A program made the position numbers and the translations under genes. Under the pieces are notes generated by a model. That model saw nothing but the letters and a program-made list of their open reading frames with translations. It ran no database searches and was not told the DNA's origin. Shown one piece after another: positions 59,780 through 64,000 of a stretch of DNA of 64,000 nucleotides; position 1 is the first letter of the stretch; the number at the start of each line of letters is the position of its first letter. Source of the DNA: JAFGIG01 sp964397545 (GTDB lineage Bacteria > SDB-A); NCBI GenBank assembly GCA_964397545.1, contig CAYNIW010000009.1, forward strand, positions 1 to 64,000, written 5' to 3'.

Positions 59780-60198
59780 GTCAGTTTTTCTTTTTTCAGC
59801 TCTTTCATTATCTCTTCCTGCTTTATCCACATTTTTTTCTTTTTTTCTCTATTGTCGTCTTCATATCCTATGAGGTGGAGAAACCCGTGGACAATGACTC
59901 TCGTCATTTCTTCTTCAGGATTGACCCCTAAGCGCTGGGCGTTTTCGATGATTTCTTCCCGGCAGAGAATTACATCTCCCAAATAATCTTCTAAACCGCT
60001 TGGAAAGGAAATAACATCAGTCGAATATTTCTTTTTTCTGAACTCTTCGTTTATTTTTTTTATTTTTTCCCTGCTGACAAACACTATGCTCAGAGATGGA
60101 TCGCCTATTGAAATGCAACAAGCGGTTTTACGTATTATTTTCCTGATCCGATTTTTGTTTTTCAGCTTCAGCGGAATAATCTTTATCCTGTTCTCCAT
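59767..60198 (-). CDS. ybeY: Endoribonuclease YbeY
   Basis: The 143-residue protein processes rRNA and helps quality control of 70S ribosomes. The zinc motif reads HGFLHLIGYED: the first two ligands are His, but the third, normally His in HGxLHLxGYDH, is Asp. The rest (STDVISFP, LGDVILC) is standard. Its start lies 71 bp inside the end of the HD gene, an unusually long overlap. Confidence 0.9.
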   Translation of the reverse strand: MENRIKIIPLKLKNKNRIRKIIRKTACCISIGDPSLSIVFVSREKIKKINEEFRKKKYSTDVISFPSGLEDYLGDVILCREEIIENAQRLGVNPEEEMTRVIVHGFLHLIGYEDDNREKKKKMWIKQEEIMKELKKEKLTCIL

Positions 60199-62461
60199 AA
60201 TCCTTGTCCGACGGATATTGAATTCTCGGGTGATACAAGCTCGACATGTGCCTTACAAACACTTCTTCCACCGTGTTCAAGTCTCTCATGGAAAGTTCCG
60301 AATCTTTTAACTGACCGTCGCTTATTCTTCTTTCGAAAATTGATTGAATTTTCTTTCTTATATCCTCTTCTGAAGGATTTTTAAGGCTTCTGCAAGCCGC
60401 CTCAATACTGTCTGCAAGCATTACAAGAGTTGCTTCCCTGCTCTTAGGAAGAGGACCTTTGTATCTGAATTGGTTTTCGTCTATTTCAGGGTCCTCAGGT
60501 TTTTTGGCGACAGAAGCTTTATGCAAAAAAACTTCCATGACATTTGTCCCGTGATGTGTTTGTATAAACTCTCTTATTTCGGCTGGAAGTTTATATTTTT
60601 GAGCTAATTTTTTCCCGTCTTCGACATGTTTTCTGAGAAGATTCACGCTTTCAGTCGGATTTATGCTGTCGTGTATGTTCGGTGAATTCATGGACTGATT
60701 TTCAATGAAATTCTCGGGGTTTTCAATTTTCCCTATATCGTGATAATAAGCCCCCACTCTTGTAAGAATCGGATTTGCGCCAATCGCTTTTGCGGCGGCT
60801 TCTGAAATGTCGCCGACTATCAGGGAATGATACTTTGTCCCCTGAGCGAGCCGCGCCATTTTATGGAGAAGAGGCTGATTGTCAAGAGAAAGCTCAAGAA
60901 GTTTCATGTCGGTCACAATATTAAAAAGCCTCTCAAAAAGCGATATAAGTCCCAGGGCAAAGAAAACTGAAAGCGTCGATCCGATGAAAGACACAATCAA
61001 AGAGTTCATCAGAGCTTTCACGGGCAGATCTCCTGAAAGGAAAAGACCCGTTGATATTACGCTCATCCCGGAAAACATAGCCAAGAGAGCGGTGTAGAAG
61101 CTCGCTCTTCTGTGTATTTTCCTTGATACCACTATGGCAGAAGCACTGCCGATCAACAGCACTAAAAAAAGATTGAGCGAATAGTCCCAATAGACGCCGG
61201 CGAGAGCTGAAAGCATAAGAGAAGCGATTAAAGCTTCACCGGGTCCGACGAGCAGGGCTATCAAAAAACCGCCGAGCGCTACCGGTGAAAGGGCGATTAA
61301 ATTGTCCTTGAAATTTTCCGAAGGAAAATTTGGAATCAATTCGTTTCCGGAAGGACCGAGGTATTTTATTAAAATACATGTCGCTATGGCAGTGAGAAAA
61401 ACAATCGACAAAAATAGGAACATTCTCGATCTTGTCTTCCATGTCATGGGGCTCAGAAAAGCGAGAAAAAGATATGACAGAAAAAACACCGCGATAACCG
61501 AAATTAACCTTCCCAATATGTCTTTTAGTCGGTATTTCGACTTTCCCAGAAGACTTATCACCTGAGGATCGTCTTCGCCGACAAACTTAATAAGTGACGC
61601 AATTTTTATAGAATCATCTCTGGTTATCTGCTGGTTCTGCCTCAACACTTCCGCCCCTTTGCTCACCTTAATATCCGTGTAAGGGTCTATTGACCGAAGT
61701 GCGGAATCTATCTTGGCGTTAGTCCAGTTTTTATCATAGTAAAGGTTTACCTCCGCTATCTTTCGCAGGGCGTTTCTTAAAATAAGCGTGTCTTCCTTTC
61801 TGTATGCCGAATAAGTCAATATCGCGTCGCTGAGCTGGTCAACACTGAAAAGAATCGAAGCCTGCGGTTTTTGAATCTGAGTAAATCCATCGGTATCTAT
61901 AACAATGACTGTTTTCTGCCTGTTCTGGGTGAAGCTTTCGGAAATACCGATAGAGACAACTGTGTCTATAAGTTCTCCGAGCGATCTTGAAAGATTTTGG
62001 ACGGTGCGGGAATCGAGTGTTCTGCAGATGCTGTCAAACTGGTTTTTAGTCAAATTTCGGGGCTGAAGCCATTCATAGAATTCGTTTAACGCCCTTTCTC
62101 TGTTTTGAGGCGGCTGGAAGTTGCCAAGAGAATCATAGGTATAGCTTTTCAGAGTGCATGAATCGAGAAAGATCATGAAAGAATCCTTTGCTGTCATGCA
62201 TCTGTCATAGACATCAGTTTTAGTTAAAATCGGCGTCACGGTATCTCTGACATAAGATGATTCAGCGGCAAGGCTTTCATTCGATTTTAAAACTTTAAAC
62301 TCGACGGGAGAGAGAATCGTTCTGTCCGAAACCTCACCGGGAATAAAAGTCAAAGATTTTCTCGACGGAGGATGCGATATGATTTCAGCTGAAACAGCTA
62401 TTATTAGGATTGACAAAAATCGCCAACCGAGAGTGAATATCACGTTTTTATCAGGCTTCAT
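60128..62461 (-). CDS. PgpH-like 7TM HD-domain c-di-AMP phosphodiesterase
   Basis: The 777-residue protein has an N-terminal helix, a long extracellular 7TMR-HDED domain (about 40-300), seven membrane helices (about 310-510) and an HD domain (about 540-720; YHDIGKIENPENF, HDSINPTES, QTHHGTN). This is the YqfF/PgpH layout, which cleaves c-di-AMP. It overlaps phoH by 11 bp. Confidence 0.92.
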   Translation of the reverse strand: MKPDKNVIFTLGWRFLSILIIAVSAEIISHPPSRKSLTFIPGEVSDRTILSPVEFKVLKSNESLAAESSYVRDTVTPILTKTDVYDRCMTAKDSFMIFLDSCTLKSYTYDSLGNFQPPQNRERALNEFYEWLQPRNLTKNQFDSICRTLDSRTVQNLSRSLGELIDTVVSIGISESFTQNRQKTVIVIDTDGFTQIQKPQASILFSVDQLSDAILTYSAYRKEDTLILRNALRKIAEVNLYYDKNWTNAKIDSALRSIDPYTDIKVSKGAEVLRQNQQITRDDSIKIASLIKFVGEDDPQVISLLGKSKYRLKDILGRLISVIAVFFLSYLFLAFLSPMTWKTRSRMFLFLSIVFLTAIATCILIKYLGPSGNELIPNFPSENFKDNLIALSPVALGGFLIALLVGPGEALIASLMLSALAGVYWDYSLNLFLVLLIGSASAIVVSRKIHRRASFYTALLAMFSGMSVISTGLFLSGDLPVKALMNSLIVSFIGSTLSVFFALGLISLFERLFNIVTDMKLLELSLDNQPLLHKMARLAQGTKYHSLIVGDISEAAAKAIGANPILTRVGAYYHDIGKIENPENFIENQSMNSPNIHDSINPTESVNLLRKHVEDGKKLAQKYKLPAEIREFIQTHHGTNVMEVFLHKASVAKKPEDPEIDENQFRYKGPLPKSREATLVMLADSIEAACRSLKNPSEEDIRKKIQSIFERRISDGQLKDSELSMRDLNTVEEVFVRHMSSLYHPRIQYPSDKDYGEQDKDYSAEAEKQKSDQENNT

Positions 62462-63377
62462 AAGCGTCTTCGTATGCTTTTATTATTTCTTTGACAAGTC
62501 TGTGGCGCACGACGTCGTCTCTCGATAAAACACTTATCCCTATTCCTTTTATTCCGCAAAGAAGCGCTTTGACTTCGATAAGACCGGATTTTCCTTCAAT
62601 TAAGTCGCTCTGGGTGACATCTCCGCATATAACTGTTTTTGAATTTCTGCCCAGTCTCGTCAGAAACATTTTCATCTGCGGAGGAGTCGTATTTTGAGCC
62701 TCATCGAGTATTATGAACGCTTCATTGAGAGTTCTGCCTCTCATAAAAGCGAGCGGCGCGACTTCTATTAAACCTAACTCGATAAATTTTTTCATCTTGT
62801 CCTTAGAAAGAGTCATTTCGAGAGAATCGTATAACGGCCTCAGATACGGCTGAACTTTTTCTATCAAGTCCCCCGGAAGATATCCGAGGTTTTCTCCAGC
62901 CTCGACAGCTGGTCTTGTGAGTATTATTTTCTTGATCCGCTTCTCGGTCATCATCTCGACGGCTTTTGACACCGCCAGGAAAGTTTTGCCTGTTCCCGCC
63001 GGACCTATGCAGATTGTCAACTCGCTTTTTTCGATTTCCTCTATATATCTTTTCTGGCCTTCGCTTCTTGGAAATATCTTCATGCAGGGGGTGTTTATCT
63101 GTATTTTTTCCTCTGAGGTTTTTGCCTGTGAGTTTTCTATCACTGAAATAAAATCCGTTTCATCCCTAATGGAATCTGCTTTGATATGAGAAATCAAATT
63201 GCCGACTGCCTTATGAGCAGATTCGACAGAATTTTCTTCTCCTCTGATTATAACTTTTTCGCCCTGTAAAAAAAACATGCAATCAAACTTCGCCCTCAGG
63301 ATTCTCAGATATTCGTCTCGGGGACCGACAAAAGATAGAGCAAGATAGCTCGGTAAATCTATGGATTTTTCAGCCAT
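62451..63377 (-). CDS. phoH: PhoH-family ATPase (YbeZ-like)
   Basis: The 308-residue protein has an N-terminal KH-like segment (about 12-75) and a PhoH helicase core (Walker A CIGPAGTGKT, LTRPAVEAGE, LPGDLIEKVQPYLRPLYD, FIILDEAQNT). PhoH, PgpH and YbeY are a conserved RNA/ribosome unit. The frame begins immediately after a terminator hairpin; no ribosome site is seen next to ATG 63377, and the GGGGAG is inside the hairpin. Confidence 0.93.
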   Translation of the reverse strand: MAEKSIDLPSYLALSFVGPRDEYLRILRAKFDCMFFLQGEKVIIRGEENSVESAHKAVGNLISHIKADSIRDETDFISVIENSQAKTSEEKIQINTPCMKIFPRSEGQKRYIEEIEKSELTICIGPAGTGKTFLAVSKAVEMMTEKRIKKIILTRPAVEAGENLGYLPGDLIEKVQPYLRPLYDSLEMTLSKDKMKKFIELGLIEVAPLAFMRGRTLNEAFIILDEAQNTTPPQMKMFLTRLGRNSKTVICGDVTQSDLIEGKSGLIEVKALLCGIKGIGISVLSRDDVVRHRLVKEIIKAYEDAYEA

Positions 63378-63382
63378 ATTAA

Positions 63383-63412
63383 AAAAAGGGGAGATTTTTC
63401 TCCCCTTTTTTT
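63383..63412 (-). terminator. Intrinsic terminator upstream of phoH
   Basis: Twelve-base-pair stem (63383-63394 with 63399-63410), TTTT loop, with a T-run on the leftward strand. It follows the LysM-protein gene and ends 6 nt before the phoH ATG. Confidence 0.88.
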
Positions 63413-63433
63413 CTCATAAAGTCCAGGAAATTC

Positions 63434-63913
63434 TTACCTGCCGCCGCGAACCTGCGACCTGTACCTTTCCCAAACTGTGGGATCCTGATTGAGCTTGAAC
63501 TGCTGTTTCGGAAGGATGAGATCCGGATTGGGACCTATGACGGTTTTGTTGTCGTCATAAATCATCTTCCAGAGATACCATCTTTCGCCCCTGGGCTGAT
63601 ACTGCCTCTTCGCGATCCACCATAGGCAGTCGCCTTCTTTTACTATGTAGGTCACATAGTCTGGTGTTCTTGTGAGTTCGGCAATCTGCCTGTTCAGTTC
63701 ACTCTTTCTGGCGAGCAGCTGATCGACTTCGGCTTGAAGCTGATCGACTTCGGCTTTGAGTTCATTAACGATAGGCCTGTTTTCGGTAATGCACTGTTCG
63801 TATTCTTTGATCTTGTTCAAAGCCTGTTCTTCTGTCAGTCTCTCTTGGGCATAAACCGCTGATACCGCGAATATACCTATAAAGAGAGCGAGAATCAATT
63901 TTGAATATCTCAT
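63434..63913 (-). CDS. Exported coiled-coil LysM-domain protein
   Basis: The 159-residue protein has a signal peptide (LILALFIGIFAVSAVYA), a coiled coil (about 27-80, repeating ELKAEVDQLQAEVDQLLA) and a LysM-like domain (about 86-140; YIVKEGDCLWWIAKRQY, PNPDLILPKQQF). It likely sits in the periplasm and binds peptidoglycan. GGGAGG precedes ATG 63913. A related coiled-coil gene lies immediately upstream. Confidence 0.85.
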   Translation of the reverse strand: MRYSKLILALFIGIFAVSAVYAQERLTEEQALNKIKEYEQCITENRPIVNELKAEVDQLQAEVDQLLARKSELNRQIAELTRTPDYVTYIVKEGDCLWWIAKRQYQPRGERWYLWKMIYDDNKTVIGPNPDLILPKQQFKLNQDPTVWERYRSQVRGGR

Positions 63914-63926
63914 CTTTTACCTCCCC

Positions 63927-64000
63927 TTACAATCCGCGTTCAGCTTTGAGTTCCTGCAGTCTCAGTTCGAGTCTTTCGATCTCTGCCTGAAGGTCGGCTT
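63927..64000 (-). CDS. Coiled-coil protein, C-terminal part only
   Basis: The frame enters from the right window edge and stops at 63927-63929. About 23 residues are visible (AEIERLELRLQELKAERG), a heptad-like coiled coil. It is likely another exported partner of the LysM protein, 13 bp downstream. Confidence 0.6.
   Translation of the reverse strand, partial: ADLQAEIERLELRLQELKAERGL

Overview
The window (about 43-45% G+C by eye) is a bacterial chromosome segment dominated by long, tightly packed, often stop/start-overlapping gene strings. Secreted proteins with a C-terminal sorting domain of the type IX kind (2811-4181 and 45459-47267), a PorV/UPF0164-type outer-membrane protein, three DUF2723 mannosyltransferase-like membrane proteins and a CBM9/DUF5916-type fragment point to an uncultured lineage near the Fibrobacteres-Chlorobi-Bacteroidetes superphylum (for example WOR-3/Stahlbacteria or TA06-like). 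That placement is inference from gene content; no rRNA is present. Several clear promoters follow TTGAC-N16/17-TATAAT, and TTG/GTG starts are common.

Region 1-8.5 kb is accessory and scarred. At the left edge lies a small peptide gene (42 aa, acidic leader, Cys/Trp/Tyr/Pro-rich tail) followed by a truncated-by-window radical SAM enzyme, both read leftward from a near-consensus promoter: a candidate RiPP system. Next come a decayed REP-type (Y1) transposase element bounded by 22-bp inverted repeats that truncates a CBM9-like gene, an ABC-ATPase fragment joined in frame to a secreted protein of seven 52-residue repeats, a VapBC toxin-antitoxin pair with palindromic operator, a divergent lone nucleotidyltransferase (MNT) with an apparently leaderless start, and a lipoprotein with aspartyl-protease-like and PDZ domains.

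Region 8.5-28.7 kb is one leftward supercluster: PMT-type glycosyltransferase, tilS, hpt, ftsH, folP, cdaA, DUF2723 protein, yjbQ, DUF2723 protein, DUF2723 protein, PIN-PhoH protein, HD hydrolase, and an ABC exporter pair. Two of the DUF2723 genes share a 1759-bp direct repeat that appears identical (promoter-proximal sequence plus the first ~577 codons) but carry unrelated C-terminal halves.

Region 28.8-41.3 kb is rightward: a TPR protein, upp, lspA (no canonical start codon), an ECF sigma/anti-sigma pair, then tRNA-Lys and a seven-gene surface/signalling locus (cyclic-nucleotide-binding protein, outer-membrane protein, histidine kinase, response regulator, roadblock-like protein, PorV-type protein, PATAN protein) in which three members carry DUF4388/PATAN-like domains. 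This is the second candidate for an undescribed system.

Region 41.3-64 kb is mostly housekeeping: LpxH-like phosphoesterase, lytic transglycosylase, DUF89 phosphatase, hflX; a secreted BNR-repeat protein; rsgA behind a decayed PTS-IIA-like leader; an aminotransferase; archease-rtcB RNA ligase operon; nadA, rseC-like, queF; and a leftward phoH-pgpH-ybeY-CNNM-CNNM-queG operon. CdaA (synthesis) and the PgpH-like HD protein (degradation) together imply c-di-AMP signalling.
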